Both the position numbers and the translations under genes were made by a program. Positions 35,329 to 45,084 of a DNA stretch of 48,485 nucleotides are shown here, in pieces (position 1 is the first letter of the stretch; each line of letters begins with the position of its first letter). The notes below the pieces were generated by a model. The model was not told the origin of the DNA. It saw only the letters and a program-made list of their open reading frames with translations, and made no database searches. Source of the DNA: SAR324 cluster bacterium (GTDB taxonomy: Bacteria; SAR324; NAC60-12); contig JADGAT010000035.1 of NCBI GenBank assembly GCA_015231885.1, forward strand, positions 1 through 48,485, written 5' to 3'.

Positions 35329-35685
35329 ATGAACGTAACTCATTATGAACAAAACAAGCTTTGTATTATCTCCTTTGAAGGAAATCTAACAAATTCCACA
35401 GTGGGAGTGTGCAACGAGTATTTACGTCCCATTCTTGCGGACATGGAAAAAAAGAAACAAATTGCAGGGTTGCTGATGAACCTCAGCAAGGTGAATCTCA
35501 TTGATTCGGCTGGAATCGGATTCATTTGTGCAAAATTTGTCAGAATGAAAAAACAAGGGAAAAAATTTGGGTTGTGCAACCTCAAAGAAACACTAAAGAC
35601 CACATTTTCAATGACAGGGTTGGATTCAAATATTACTATTTATTCCACAACCATGGAAGGGCTCCACCACATGGGGATTTCATAA
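35329..35685 (+). CDS. STAS-domain protein (anti-sigma factor antagonist-like)
   Basis: 118 residues, a single STAS domain. LIISFEGNL-like CIISFEGNLTNSTV opens the fold; VNLIDSAGIGFI holds the phosphorylatable Ser of SpoIIAA-type antagonists; KKFGLCNLKETLKTTFSMTG completes it. ATG 35329 is preferred over a TTG four codons upstream. Such proteins switch partner proteins by serine phosphorylation. No kinase-phosphatase partner is beside it; a second STAS gene lies at 38443. Confidence 0.9.
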   Translation: MNVTHYEQNKLCIISFEGNLTNSTVGVCNEYLRPILADMEKKKQIAGLLMNLSKVNLIDSAGIGFICAKFVRMKKQGKKFGLCNLKETLKTTFSMTGLDSNITIYSTTMEGLHHMGIS

Positions 35686-35709
35686 AACAGAGGTATGCTT
35701 CAAAAAATG

Positions 35710-36552
35710 TCAGTCGAAGAGGGCATCAATATCAGACTGACTGGGCGCGCCACCTGATTTTTTTTCGGGTTCTTTTTCTTCTGTCGCAGTCCCCTGCATC
35801 AAAGCATCCATATCGGGTTGAGCTGGAGTTCCTCCCCCTTGTGCCATGAGAGCTTCAATATCGGGTTGAGCAGCTTCACTGTTTCCTCCTCCCATCAAAG
35901 CATCCATATCGGGTTGAGCTGGAGTTCCACCCCCTTGTGTCATGAGGGCTTCGATATCCGGCTGACCTTTGGGAGTGTCATCTCCATCCAAACGAACAGG
36001 GTCGACAACAATGAACTCTGTGTATTCGAGGAATATTTCAATGTGAAAGGGGAATTTACCCGACATACGAAAAGAGAGGCGACGGCATTGGTTTTTTTGG
36101 GTTGCCAGGCTGTCGATGGACAAGGAGACGGATTCCATCAGGCAAATGGCTTTAGGCTGGCTATTGTAAGCTGACAATCCATATTGTTCCTGTACCAGCA
36201 ATCGAGCTTTGCCAACGAGCTGATTGACCATTTCTCCAATACAATCGACCACATCATCGGCGGTATGGTCAATGGCCAGTTCGTCTTCAGGCAATCCCAT
36301 GAACAGCATAGACTGACGGTAAAAATCCATGGCGGCATCACGGGAAAAATTGATAATCACTAACCCTGAATAATCACCTGAAAACTGCACAAAACAGCCA
36401 ATATCCGGTTTCAAGTGAATGCCAGCAATCTTTTGAATGGTGGGAGCAAAATAGACTTCTACTCCACTTGCCCCTCCAACAATCTGTTTGGTTGCCTGTC
36501 CAAAAATTTGGGAAACGGCATCTACTGTGTTTTTCTTTCTTTGAACAGCCAT
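35710..36552 (-). CDS. DUF3334/CheX-like protein with CheC-type phosphatase signature and five FliM-like EIDALL motifs
   Basis: 280 residues from ATG 36552 (GAGGAG upstream). Residues 1-185 match the DUF3334 family and its CheX/CheC-like fold (HLKPDIGCFVQFSGDYSGLV). D103-x3-E107-x2-N110-x22-P133 fits the CheC/CheX/FliY CheY-P phosphatase signature at every position. Residues 197-252 are a Gly/Pro-rich tail with QPDIEALM or QPDMDALM four times at exact 16-residue spacing (197, 213, 229, 245), and the protein ends in PSQSDIDALFD. These copies resemble the N-terminal FliM peptide (LSQxEIDALL) that binds CheY-P. I infer a CheY-P phosphatase with a multivalent docking tail, as FliY has one docking peptide and a CheC-like domain. 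DUF3334 itself has no established function that I know. Confidence 0.87.
   Translation of the reverse strand: MAVQRKKNTVDAVSQIFGQATKQIVGGASGVEVYFAPTIQKIAGIHLKPDIGCFVQFSGDYSGLVIINFSRDAAMDFYRQSMLFMGLPEDELAIDHTADDVVDCIGEMVNQLVGKARLLVQEQYGLSAYNSQPKAICLMESVSLSIDSLATQKNQCRRLSFRMSGKFPFHIEIFLEYTEFIVVDPVRLDGDDTPKGQPDIEALMTQGGGTPAQPDMDALMGGGNSEAAQPDIEALMAQGGGTPAQPDMDALMQGTATEEKEPEKKSGGAPSQSDIDALFD
35797..35964 (-). repeat. Coding tandem repeat, 96-bp unit made of two 48-bp halves
   Basis: CATCAAAGCATCCATATCGG at 35797 recurs at 35893, and 66 of 72 following positions agree. It encodes the four EIDALL-like copies of the DUF3334/CheX-like protein. High identity suggests recent duplication and possible copy-number change. 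Confidence 0.85.
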
Positions 36553-36693
36553 TACTATTCTCCTCACTCACATGTTACTTGGATCGAAAAGTCCTCTTTT
36601 TATAACTTTATTTATTAGTGATTTTGTAATTCATATTGAATTTTTCTGCAATCTTATTTTTTCTTTGATGAATGAAAAAGGCACTGGTGGGAA

Positions 36694-36707
36694 TTGATCC
36701 TGATCAA
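36694..36707 (+). promoter_or_regulatory. FNR-type binding site upstream of fumarase
   Basis: TTGATCCTGATCAA is a perfect match to the FNR consensus TTGAT-N4-ATCAA. It lies 103 bases before the fumarase ATG. A promoter candidate, TTGAAT (36732-36737), 16 bases, TATAAA (36754-36759), lies behind it, putting the site near -65, a class-I activator distance. Related CRP/FNR regulators (Dnr, FixK) use the same sequence. Confidence 0.65.
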
Positions 36708-36810
36708 TATGAGAAATTTCGCACTATTCCATTGAATTATATTGGAATTTTAGTATAAATTAATTTTTAATTCTTTTAACTCCAATAACCCATTAAACCC
36801 AAGATAAATT

Positions 36811-38421
36811 ATGCCTGAATTTCAATACCAAGCTCCTTTCCCTTTAGGAGAAGATACGACAGAATATCGTCTTTTGACAAAAGATTATGTCAGTGTTGCC
36901 GAATTTGAAGGACAAGAAATTTTAAAAGTAGATCCCGAAGGATTAACATTGCTGGCCAAAGAAGCCATGCATGATGTTTCTCATTTGCTGCGCAGTGCTC
37001 ACTTGGCAAAATTAAAAAATATCCTTGAAGACTCTGAAGCCTCTGACAACGATGTGTTTGTAGCATCCCAACTGCTGGAAAATGCAATTATTGCTGCAGA
37101 AAGAGAGTTTCCCAGCTGCCAGGACACAGGAACCGCCATCGTGATGGGCAAAAAAGGAGAGCAGGTCTGGACGGGAGGAAACGATGCCGAAGCATTGAGT
37201 AAAGGTGTTTATAAAACCTACACTGAAACCAATTTACGTTATTCCCAGGTGGCTCCCTTGAACATGTTTGATGAAAAAAATACAGGCTGTAACCTGCCGG
37301 CACAGATTGATCTCTATGCGATCGAAGGCAGCACTTACAGTTTCCTTTTTATGGCAAAGGGAGGAGGCTCTGCTAACAAAACTTACTTGTACCAGGAAAC
37401 CAAGGCATTGCTTACTCCAGAGAAACTGATTCGTTTCATGGCAGAAAAAATAAAAACCCTTGGGACGGCAGCCTGCCCTCCCTATCACCTCGCGTTTGTT
37501 GTCGGCGGTACTTCAGCAGAAACGAATTTAAAAAACGTGAAGCTGGCTTCTGCCGGTTATTTGGACAACCTTCCCACTGTCGGCAATGAGGGAGGTCAGG
37601 CATTCCGTGATTTGGAACTGGAGAGACAAGTATTCAAGGCTGCTCAAATCAGTGGGATTGGGGCTCAATACGGAGGGAAGTACTTTGCTCATGATGTCAA
37701 AGTAGTCCGCCTGCCGCGTCATGGAGCTTCTTGCCCTGTCGGATTGGGAGTGAGCTGCAGTGCAGACCGCAATATCAAAGCAAAAATCACCAAAGAGGGG
37801 ATTTTTCTGGAAAAGCTGGAAACGAATCCTGCCCAGTACTTGATTCCTGTTCAGCGCTCAGGACAAAGTGAAGTCATCAGTATCAATCTGGACATGGGAA
37901 TGGATAAAATCAGAGAGACCCTGAGCAAATACCCCATCAAAACACGCTTCATGCTCACCGGAAAAATTGTGGTTGCCCGTGATATTGCACATGCCAAATT
38001 GAACGAGCGTCTGCAAAAAGGAGAAGATCTGCCGGATTATTTCAAAAACAATATAATCTATTATGCCGGTCCTGCCAAAACACCTGAAGGCTATGCTTCG
38101 GGCTCCTTTGGCCCAACGACAGCAGGAAGAATGGATTCCTATGTTGCCGATTTTCAGGCTGCGGGCGGATCATTGGTCATGCTGGCCAAAGGAAATCGAT
38201 CCAAGGACGTGACCGAAAGCTGCCGAAAACATGGTGGTTTTTATCTAGGCTCTATTGGTGGAGGAGCTGCCATTTTAGGAAAAAACAGTATCACCAATGT
38301 CGAACTGATTGAATATCCGGAGCTTGGTATGGAAGCCATCTACATGATCACTGTCAAGGATTTTCCGGCATTCATGATTGTTGATGATAAAGGAAACGAC
38401 TTTTTTGCCAATCTTCTGTGA
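36811..38421 (+). CDS. Fumarate hydratase class I, single-chain iron-sulfur form
   Basis: 536 residues, the length of E. coli FumA/Fum[19 protein letters not shown] (Cys103), [30 protein letters not shown] and [14 protein letters not shown] cover the alpha part with the cysteines of the [4Fe-4S] cluster; [16 protein letters not shown] and [15 protein letters not shown] cover the beta part. It interconverts fumarate and malate in the TCA cycle. The cluster is oxygen-sensitive, which fits the FNR-type site upstream; FumB of E. coli is FNR-activated. It is a single-gene unit with a strong terminator. Confidence 0.95.
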   Translation: MPEFQYQAPFPLGEDTTEYRLLTKDYVSVAEFEGQEILKVDPEGLTLLAKEAMHDVSHLLRSAHLAKLKNILEDSEASDNDVFVASQLLENAIIAAEREFPSCQDTGTAIVMGKKGEQVWTGGNDAEALSKGVYKTYTETNLRYSQVAPLNMFDEKNTGCNLPAQIDLYAIEGSTYSFLFMAKGGGSANKTYLYQETKALLTPEKLIRFMAEKIKTLGTAACPPYHLAFVVGGTSAETNLKNVKLASAGYLDNLPTVGNEGGQAFRDLELERQVFKAAQISGIGAQYGGKYFAHDVKVVRLPRHGASCPVGLGVSCSADRNIKAKITKEGIFLEKLETNPAQYLIPVQRSGQSEVISINLDMGMDKIRETLSKYPIKTRFMLTGKIVVARDIAHAKLNERLQKGEDLPDYFKNNIIYYAGPAKTPEGYASGSFGPTTAGRMDSYVADFQAAGGSLVMLAKGNRSKDVTESCRKHGGFYLGSIGGGAAILGKNSITNVELIEYPELGMEAIYMITVKDFPAFMIVDDKGNDFFANLL

Positions 38422-38428
38422 TAGGCTT

Positions 38429-38460
38429 AAAAATAAGGGGGCTCAGGTCTCCTTATTTTT
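38429..38460. terminator. Bidirectional terminator between fumarase and the STAS gene
   Basis: AAAAATAAGG (38429-38438) pairs with CCTTATTTTT (38451-38460), with a 12-base loop. The T run on one strand and the A run on the other let it stop both convergent transcripts. The STAS stop codon (38443) lies in the loop. Confidence 0.85.
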
Positions 38461-38793
38461 GAGATGAGTTAAGGCCTCTTCTTTTGTTTTAAAAACAGAA
38501 AATACTTGATGGAGTTTGGTCACCCTGAAAATGGAAGCAACCAATTCATTGGGCTGGCAAACAGCAAAACCCAGCTGCTCTTGTTTTGCTTTTTTGGAAA
38601 TGATGGTGATGACTCCCAGCGCAATCGAGTCGATCCTTACTGTTTTTTCCAAATTGATCAACAGGGCTTCTGAAGCCGGATCCTCCAACAGAGCCTGAAG
38701 CTTGCTTTTGAACTGTTGTGCCTGCACATTCATGAAACTCCCCTCAACATTGGCAATGCAGACAGCATCTTCCATGTGGTATGAGGTTTTCAT
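38443..38793 (-). CDS. STAS-domain protein
   Basis: 116 residues from ATG 38793. VCIANVEGSFMNVQAQQFKS, EALLINLEKTVRIDSIALGV and KLHQVFSVFKTKEEAL give a complete STAS fold. The conserved Ser of the DS motif is present (IDSIALG). It resembles anti-anti-sigma factors but is more divergent than the STAS protein at 35329. It is co-oriented with the large 7TM kinase upstream, 126 bases away, and may be expressed with it. The stop codon lies in a terminator loop. Confidence 0.85.
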   Translation of the reverse strand: MKTSYHMEDAVCIANVEGSFMNVQAQQFKSKLQALLEDPASEALLINLEKTVRIDSIALGVITIISKKAKQEQLGFAVCQPNELVASIFRVTKLHQVFSVFKTKEEALTHLKNKET

Positions 38794-38919
38794 AGTTTCA
38801 GGCCTTTTCTTTGAGTAAGAGGAACCACACACACTAAGTTTTCCTGTTAAATTTGTCCAGTGTTTTTGTTCCTAGAGTCGATCCATTCATAAAAGAACGA
38901 AATCCTCACTTTCACTATT

Positions 38920-41718
38920 TTACCGCAGCGCCTTCATTACACAAGATTTCAGTTTTTTTTCATCCATCTCAAAGATAGCGGTATGAATCTCTTTCAGCAG
39001 TTGAGGATAGAGAGACTCATAACCCTGGCACAATGCATTCACTTGCTCTATCTGCTCCAGAAGCTCCGCACCATCCAAAATAGACATCTCTGCAATCTCT
39101 CTCATTTTCCGCAGTATTTGCCGCTCCACATCATCAGGCAAAACCGTGCGTTTCGAGGCGATTTGTTCTGCTTCATTATCTTCCTGCCGCAGGTATTTTA
39201 TCAAAACAGCAATCAGCTTCATAAAATCGATTGGTTTGGTAATATAATCGACGATTCCTGCCTTAAAAGCCGCTTTTTGCTGTTTTTTGAACGCATCCGC
39301 AGAAATGCCAACAATAGGGATATTGGCACACTGAGGATGAGCAAGGATTTTTTTAGCCGCCATCATCCCATCCATACCAGGCATGTGCATATCCATTAAA
39401 ATCAAATCCAGCGGATTTTCTAGACTATGAAGTGTTAATGTTTTTTCTATCCCCATGCGTCCATCATCCGCCAGTTCAATTTTCAGCCCCATCTGCTCAA
39501 ACAAGGCCGTTATCATTTCTTGATTCATCGGGTTGTCTTCCACAACTAAAATCCGGTTGTCTTTAGAAAAGTAGGGTTTATCTAATTCGGGTGCCTGTTC
39601 CTCAATGGCTACTATATGTCCAGGTCGGTATGGAATAAAAACCTTGAAAACACTGCCTTCTCCTACAGTACTCTCCAATTCTATTTTCCCATTCAACAGA
39701 TCTACCATCTTTTGAGTAATGGCCAACCCGAGTCCACTGCCTCCATAATGCCGAATAATGGAACTATCGGCTTGTTCGAACTCTTGAAAAATCGATGTTT
39801 GTCGGTCCAGCGGAATCCCTATCCCCTCATCGTCAACTACAAAAAGAAGTTGATTTTCTTGCAGGTATACGCTCAGTTTGATGGCTTTCCTTTCCGCTGT
39901 GAATTTGATGGCGTTGGAGATGAGGTTCATCAAAATCTGGTTGATTTTGGTACGGTCACTATAAATCAGTTCGGGTGTGCCTGGCGCAAACTCATAAGTA
40001 AAATCCAATTCTTTATCCAGTGCTCTGGATTTGTTGATATGGTAAATGCCTTGAACCAGCAATCGCAAATTGAGGGATTCTTCAAAAACTTCAATTTTAC
40101 CCACTTCAATTTTGGATAGGTCAAGGATATCGCTGATCAGCTCAGAGAGGTTTTCTCCTGCAATCTTGATGTTTTCCAGATGTTGAAACTGCTTGGAAGG
40201 CAGCGCCAGTAGATCTTTCTGGTTCATCAACAACTGGCTGAAGCCCACGATTGAATTGAGGGGAGTTCGGATTTCATGGCTCATATTGGCCAGGAACTGA
40301 GATTTTGCTTGATTGGCAGCCTCAGCCTGTTCTTTGGCCGTATGAAGCTCGATGGTACGCTGTTCAACACGCAATTCCAGTTCCGCTTTCGTTTTTTGTA
40401 AGTCCTTCTCAATTCTGGTACGTTCAATGATCTCTGTCTGGAGTTTCTTATTATACTCCACCAGCTGCGAGGCATATTGCTTTTTTTCCTCTCGGTCGAT
40501 GTTGATGCGATTTGCCAGCCCCAAAGAAAGCAGGGTGATTTCCAGAGCCGACCCAATCTGAATCCCATATTCGGTGATAAAGTTAGAAGGGAGTAATGCA
40601 AAGGATTGTACTCCATATAGCATCAGCCCCAGCAGAAACACCGACCATGCGGCCACAAAATAAGGAGCCGAACGACTCTTACTTAGAGAATAAAAACCGA
40701 TGGCCAACAAGAGCACTGGAATCAATATAGCGATTATTGCGGCAAGCTTTACACTGAATGCGTATTCAGTCAGTAACGCCAACCCCACTAAAGCCGCAGA
40801 CAGGATCTGCAGACACACAAGGAACACATGCAGCAAGGGTACATGATCTTTTGTCTGCAAAAAGGTTCGACTGAATTGCAAAATCCAAAAACAACTCAAT
40901 CCTGCCAGAAAAGGAATGCTTCGGTTTCCCCACCATGGAAAATTGGGCCATAAATGCTCGAAAGCCAATCCGTTCAACACCATCAAACCCATAGAAAACG
41001 AAGACACATACAGAATGTAATAGAGGTAACTGCTTTCCCGAATTGATAGAAAAATAAAAAAATTGTACAAAACCATGACCAGTACAATCCCATAATAAAT
41101 CCCCAGAATATAGACTTCCTTATTGACGGCTTCCGCAAAAAAAGAAGGAGCCCAGAGAGTCAAGGGAAACTGCATGGAACCCTCCGTCTGAAAACGGAGA
41201 TAAAGCACCTGATGCTGCTGGGGAATCAAGCGAATTGGGAAAACAAAATTACGATAATTCATCTCCCGCTGCGAATATGGGAAGATATCGCCGGTTTTTT
41301 TGACATCCCAGCTTCCATCAGATTGGGGGAGGTAGACTTCAATGTGATCCATTAAAGGATACCCCATTTCCAAAAGCCATTTCTCAGCCCCATCAATTTC
41401 AGAGTTCACTTGAAAACGGGTCCAATAAGCAGATTCTGTGAAACCAAAGTTGGGGTTGTCTTGAGTATTGGAAACAAACACGCTATTCGACTCGGGCGAG
41501 GATACGTCCGAAATAGTAAGCTGCCTTGTCGTATCTTCCATGATTTCCAGATGCAAACCCAGTGGATACTTTTTCTTGTCAGGCTTTACAACAACTGGAG
41601 ACACAGCAAACACTACTGTGGGGCACACTAAAAAAGTAATGATTTTCAGAAGATTGATGAGAATCGGTTTCCAGACGGAATCTGTTATTTTATGAATGTC
41701 GCTTAATATGGTTTTCAT
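38920..41718 (-). CDS. 7TMR-DISM hybrid histidine kinase
   Basis: 932 residues. A hydrophobic signal-like segment (residues 20-40) precedes the periplasmic 7TMR-DISMED2 sensor (about 50-180, [15 protein letters not shown]). Seven membrane helices follow (190-395, [19 protein letters not shown] at their start), then a coiled coil, HisKA with [19 protein letters not shown] (His481), HATPase_c ([24 protein letters not shown]), and a receiver with [11 protein letters not shown] and [13 protein letters not shown] (Asp776 intact). The last 110 residues are helical, without a clear Hpt His. DISMED2 sensors are thought to bind carbohydrates; the ligand is unknown. It may phosphorylate regulators outside the window. 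Confidence 0.94.
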   Translation of the reverse strand: MKTILSDIHKITDSVWKPILINLLKIITFLVCPTVVFAVSPVVVKPDKKKYPLGLHLEIMEDTTRQLTISDVSSPESNSVFVSNTQDNPNFGFTESAYWTRFQVNSEIDGAEKWLLEMGYPLMDHIEVYLPQSDGSWDVKKTGDIFPYSQREMNYRNFVFPIRLIPQQHQVLYLRFQTEGSMQFPLTLWAPSFFAEAVNKEVYILGIYYGIVLVMVLYNFFIFLSIRESSYLYYILYVSSFSMGLMVLNGLAFEHLWPNFPWWGNRSIPFLAGLSCFWILQFSRTFLQTKDHVPLLHVFLVCLQILSAALVGLALLTEYAFSVKLAAIIAILIPVLLLAIGFYSLSKSRSAPYFVAAWSVFLLGLMLYGVQSFALLPSNFITEYGIQIGSALEITLLSLGLANRINIDREEKKQYASQLVEYNKKLQTEIIERTRIEKDLQKTKAELELRVEQRTIELHTAKEQAEAANQAKSQFLANMSHEIRTPLNSIVGFSQLLMNQKDLLALPSKQFQHLENIKIAGENLSELISDILDLSKIEVGKIEVFEESLNLRLLVQGIYHINKSRALDKELDFTYEFAPGTPELIYSDRTKINQILMNLISNAIKFTAERKAIKLSVYLQENQLLFVVDDEGIGIPLDRQTSIFQEFEQADSSIIRHYGGSGLGLAITQKMVDLLNGKIELESTVGEGSVFKVFIPYRPGHIVAIEEQAPELDKPYFSKDNRILVVEDNPMNQEMITALFEQMGLKIELADDGRMGIEKTLTLHSLENPLDLILMDMHMPGMDGMMAAKKILAHPQCANIPIVGISADAFKKQQKAAFKAGIVDYITKPIDFMKLIAVLIKYLRQEDNEAEQIASKRTVLPDDVERQILRKMREIAEMSILDGAELLEQIEQVNALCQGYESLYPQLLKEIHTAIFEMDEKKLKSCVMKALR

Positions 41719-41880
41719 GAAATTTTTATGACTTACTTTTGCTTGCTGCCATTTTATTTTGATTGAGTATGTTCTTTTAAAAATAGAAAGAGGTGATTGA
41801 ATACGCTTGGATTATATTTCAATTTGAAATAAATTACAGAAGTTATTTTCAATATGTTATAAGAGTAAAGGAGGGAGATT

Positions 41881-42357
41881 ATGAAAGGAATGAGGCTTGA
41901 CGATATCATGCAGGAGCTGGGGGGCAAGAAGGAGCAGCAATGGTTTGCCTGGGCCATTGCAGGGATGGTCATGGCCGACAAGAAAATGTCGAAGCCTGAA
42001 GAAGCATACATGAGACAGTTGTTTTCCAAGTATTGTGATGCCGAACTATCGGCCACGATGGCCGATACAATGAAAAACAATAAAAAAATTTCTCTTGATG
42101 CACTCCAGTTGAAGGATCGAACACTGGCTGCAAAGGTACTCAAATACCTTGCTGTGATTGCTGCCATTGATAAGGATATCCCTCAAGATGAAAAAAAATA
42201 TTTACAGCAGGTGGGAGAAAAACTGGGATTTTCAGCACAATCTGTCAGTCATGCGCTGGCATGGAGAAAAAGAGAAATGGCGAGACAGGTAGAAGCCGAA
42301 AGGGATGAGAATGATTTGACAATAAAGTTGAGGTCAGAAACACCTAAATACATTTGA
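41881..42357 (+). CDS. TerB-like domain protein
   Basis: 158 residues, all helical. WFAWAIAGMVMADKKMSKPEEAYMRQL and AVIAAIDKDIPQDEKKYLQQV are the two D-K-x-x-x-x-E repeats of TerB-type domains, with acidic residues that may bind a metal. AAAGGAGGGAG lies just before ATG 41881. TerB domains occur in tellurite-resistance and many other stress or surface-associated operons; no ter genes are nearby, so resistance to tellurite is not implied. It stands alone and is divergent from the kinase. Confidence 0.75.
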   Translation: MKGMRLDDIMQELGGKKEQQWFAWAIAGMVMADKKMSKPEEAYMRQLFSKYCDAELSATMADTMKNNKKISLDALQLKDRTLAAKVLKYLAVIAAIDKDIPQDEKKYLQQVGEKLGFSAQSVSHALAWRKREMARQVEAERDENDLTIKLRSETPKYI

Positions 42358-42401
42358 TCTCCATAAGATGCTTCTCTATCAGCATGCATCTCATACCCAA
42401 C

Positions 42402-44195
42402 TCATGCAGACAATTGCAATGCCTGATCGAGAGAATTCATGATGGGCTTGATATAGGCTTCACAGCCGACAGAAAGACGAATCAGGTAACGTGACAATTC
42501 CAACTCTGCCAGGGCATCGTCGGGTTCATGATAATGCGCAAGCAGCGTATAAGGACAAAGGATGGTTTGATCAGATCCCAAACTTGGAGCTTTTAGAATA
42601 TGATCAAGAGGCGCATCATAAAATGATCGGAGTCCTTCCAGACCAGGACGTTTCAAAGTAAAGCTCATCACACTTCCAGGCCCTGTCAATATCTTTTGAG
42701 AGACTTCATAGCTGCGATGAGAGGGAAGCGAAGGAAAATAAACTTTTTCCACACCAGGGTGGTTTTCCAAGAAATCCGCAATTTGGATGGCATTTTTCTG
42801 GAAAAGCCGCATCCGTTCTTCAAAATCATGCAAATTTTTCCACAACACCACACTCTCCAGGGACGACAGAACATTCCCCCATTGTTCCTGATATTTTCTG
42901 ATTTTTTCAGCAAATTGGGTTTCATTCAGTAAGATCACTCCACCTCCGTGGTCATTCTTTCCATTGAAATATTTGGTAGTGCTGTGAATCACATAATCGA
43001 CTCCCAGCTCCAATGGTCTGCAATTGACAGGGGTTGCCAGCGTGTTATCAACAATCACCGGCACTTGGTATTGTTTTGCAATACGAGTGATAGTTTTCAA
43101 ATCAGGAACATCACTGAGCGGATTGGTAATGGTTTCCGTGATAATGGCAGCTGTTTGTTTATTGATTACCTCAGGAAGCCTCTCCAGTTCCTCTACGCCG
43201 AGAAAAATATTCTCCACGCTGCCTGTTCTCTGCCTGGCATAAGTCAAGAGGGCATAGGTATCAGTATAAAGCAGCCCCACAACAATCACCTGCGCTTTTC
43301 CAGAGCGGCGCAGCAATGACAAAATAGTTGTAATGGCTCCCATCCCTGAAGGAAAAAGAAAACCATGGCGTGCCTGTTCCAGATCACACAACCGTTGAAT
43401 CACTTGTTGACGATGATCATGTTGTGGTGCATCGATCTGCCCTAGAAAATAAGCAGCATCTCTGCTCGATAAAATAGGGCCTCGTTGTTTTCGCAATTCT
43501 TTGAGTTCGGTCATCTGTCGATCGGTTTTACCCAGAATCACGCCGCCTGCTATGGGACGGGGTTGTTCATGAAGAGGAAAAACCCAATAATTGACAAGAG
43601 GATGCAGTGTTCCCGCCCCTTCAGGAAACTTTTCTGATGCGACAATAATAGGGACACGCGCGGCTTTTACGCTTTGCAGAAAATCACCATTTGTTTCTAA
43701 AAAAAGGGTGGGCTGTTGCACATTGATGACAAGCAGCTCATCTTTGGCATTGGAGAACGGAAAAAGCGAAGGCACACCGGCAGGTGTGACTACAGAAATC
43801 GAAGTATTCAAGCCGGGATATGAATGCTCCAGAGCAGCCAATGAATTTTCTTCCAGATCACAAACCACTTTAACCCGCATTTGGGGCTTAGTCAGAAGCA
43901 GATAATCCAACAGCTCCATTGCGGCTGTTTTGAAAGAAGTATACAACAGGCAGTGCCGGGTTTGGTAATATGCCTGCAACCCTTCTTGAATTCGACAAAG
44001 AGCGGGGTTGTCAATAAAACGGTAATATCCATAATCAAAATGGCAGCGTCCTTCTTGCCAATCCAGGATATCATCAATATCGGCAAGCGTTGCAGTGACA
44101 GTGAATTCCCCCCCCACTGGATCTGCCTGACGCAGGGATTCAGCAACAGGAACATCGTCTGGCAAATGGATGGGAAGACGAGTTTTTGTTTTCAT
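42402..44195 (-). CDS. Cys/Met-metabolism PLP enzyme with degenerate N-terminal copy of the fold
   Basis: 597 residues, against about 390 in cystathionine gamma-synthases. Residues 225-597 are a complete enzyme: FPSGMGAITTILSLL, NPLSDVPDL, VIVDNTLATPVNCRPLELG and STTKYFNGKNDHGGGVILL, with Lys408 the PLP lysine, then SVGCEAYIKPIMNSLDQAL. Residues 45-224 repeat the first part of the fold in altered form (YYRFIDNPALCRIQEGLQAY, YTSFKTAAMELLDYLL, IAGGVILGKTD), with His209 where the catalytic Lys would stand. It is probably a sulfur amino acid lyase or synthase carrying an inactive regulatory copy. The JAMM peptidase gene is 34 bases upstream, so both likely share a transcript. Confidence 0.86.
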   Translation of the reverse strand: MKTKTRLPIHLPDDVPVAESLRQADPVGGEFTVTATLADIDDILDWQEGRCHFDYGYYRFIDNPALCRIQEGLQAYYQTRHCLLYTSFKTAAMELLDYLLLTKPQMRVKVVCDLEENSLAALEHSYPGLNTSISVVTPAGVPSLFPFSNAKDELLVINVQQPTLFLETNGDFLQSVKAARVPIIVASEKFPEGAGTLHPLVNYWVFPLHEQPRPIAGGVILGKTDRQMTELKELRKQRGPILSSRDAAYFLGQIDAPQHDHRQQVIQRLCDLEQARHGFLFPSGMGAITTILSLLRRSGKAQVIVVGLLYTDTYALLTYARQRTGSVENIFLGVEELERLPEVINKQTAAIITETITNPLSDVPDLKTITRIAKQYQVPVIVDNTLATPVNCRPLELGVDYVIHSTTKYFNGKNDHGGGVILLNETQFAEKIRKYQEQWGNVLSSLESVVLWKNLHDFEERMRLFQKNAIQIADFLENHPGVEKVYFPSLPSHRSYEVSQKILTGPGSVMSFTLKRPGLEGLRSFYDAPLDHILKAPSLGSDQTILCPYTLLAHYHEPDDALAELELSRYLIRLSVGCEAYIKPIMNSLDQALQLSA

Positions 44196-44229
44196 AAATA
44201 ATCAGCCATTTCCATATGGAAATAAAAAA

Positions 44230-44694
44230 TCAATCCAGGTGAGTGATCTCAAAATCTCTAGTTTCCGGATTGAAAGAAACCAGGATAGCGCTATCCGGTT
44301 GTTTGTTTTTAATGCCACAAACCAAATAATGCATATCGGGATAGCGAGGTTCTTCTCCCCACATGGCATCGTCCTTGTCTTTTGCAGAAAAGTAAGTTCC
44401 CACATCCGGATGGCTGTGATAAATCACCTTAATACGGCGTAGTTGTTTTTTCAGAGCACGTTCCAGTTGCATATGCTCCCTGGGATCAATCATATAAGCA
44501 TTGCGATTGGTTCTTGGAAACATTTTGGGATCCTCAGCATGATATTGGTCCATTAAATTCTTCATGGGATGAATTGCATCCACTACCCCGGTTTCTTCTA
44601 CTTTTCCACTGAGCATGCCACAGGACTCCTCCGGGTAAGTTGTGACCCCATGTGCATAACATTGCTTAAGAATTTCAGGGCTGATTTTAATCAT
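44230..44694 (-). CDS. JAMM/Mov34-family metallopeptidase (Mec-like)
   Basis: 154 residues. PEESCGMLSG supplies the Glu (Glu23), and HSHPDVGTYFSAKDKD gives His93, His95, Ser103 and Asp106, an exact JAMM zinc site (H-x-H-x7-S-x2-D). The size fits the Mec/RadC-unrelated M67 peptidases that remove cysteine from the C-terminus of a ubiquitin-like sulfur carrier (CysO). Proximity to a PLP enzyme of sulfur amino acid metabolism supports such a role, although no ThiS/CysO gene is in the window. Its upstream region runs straight into an insertion element. Confidence 0.9.
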   Translation of the reverse strand: MIKISPEILKQCYAHGVTTYPEESCGMLSGKVEETGVVDAIHPMKNLMDQYHAEDPKMFPRTNRNAYMIDPREHMQLERALKKQLRRIKVIYHSHPDVGTYFSAKDKDDAMWGEEPRYPDMHYLVCGIKNKQPDSAILVSFNPETRDFEITHLD

Positions 44695-45084
44695 TTTTCC
44701 TAATACTACAACGAGATTTCAGTCTAAAAAATAAACCCGACGTTCTCTTATCTTTCGATGAGAGAGATAGGCCAAGTGATTCCTGTGCTGACAATACTGT
44801 AATGGAGAGGGGGCTTTGAACGTCAAATTCAGGTTTAGGTAAAATTTCATTAACCAACAACAAAAATTGTAGCAAAGTTAACGCCTCGCCCTTTTTTTAA
44901 TTTCAGCTTCAATCTGGCTAAAAAGAAATGAGCCAAAATACACAAAGTTATATGATGATGCCATCCTTTCCAAGGTCGGACTTCATCGTCTCCCATTCCC
45001 AGGAATTGTTTAGCATTGCGAAAGCTGGTTTCAATGGGCTACCGCATTGCACTCAATAGGTGCTGTTTCTATAGGATTAAACAT

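Noticed and set aside
35797..35964. Periodic repeat considered as a CRISPR array
   Set aside because: The units are contiguous in frame, encode a regular peptide, and have no variable spacers.
41881..42357. Tellurite-resistance system
   Set aside because: Only a single TerB-like domain is present; no other ter genes are near.
44866..44890. A-run in the transposase remnant as a programmed frameshift
   Set aside because: A -1 shift leads to an immediate stop; only a +1 shift continues, which looks like decay.
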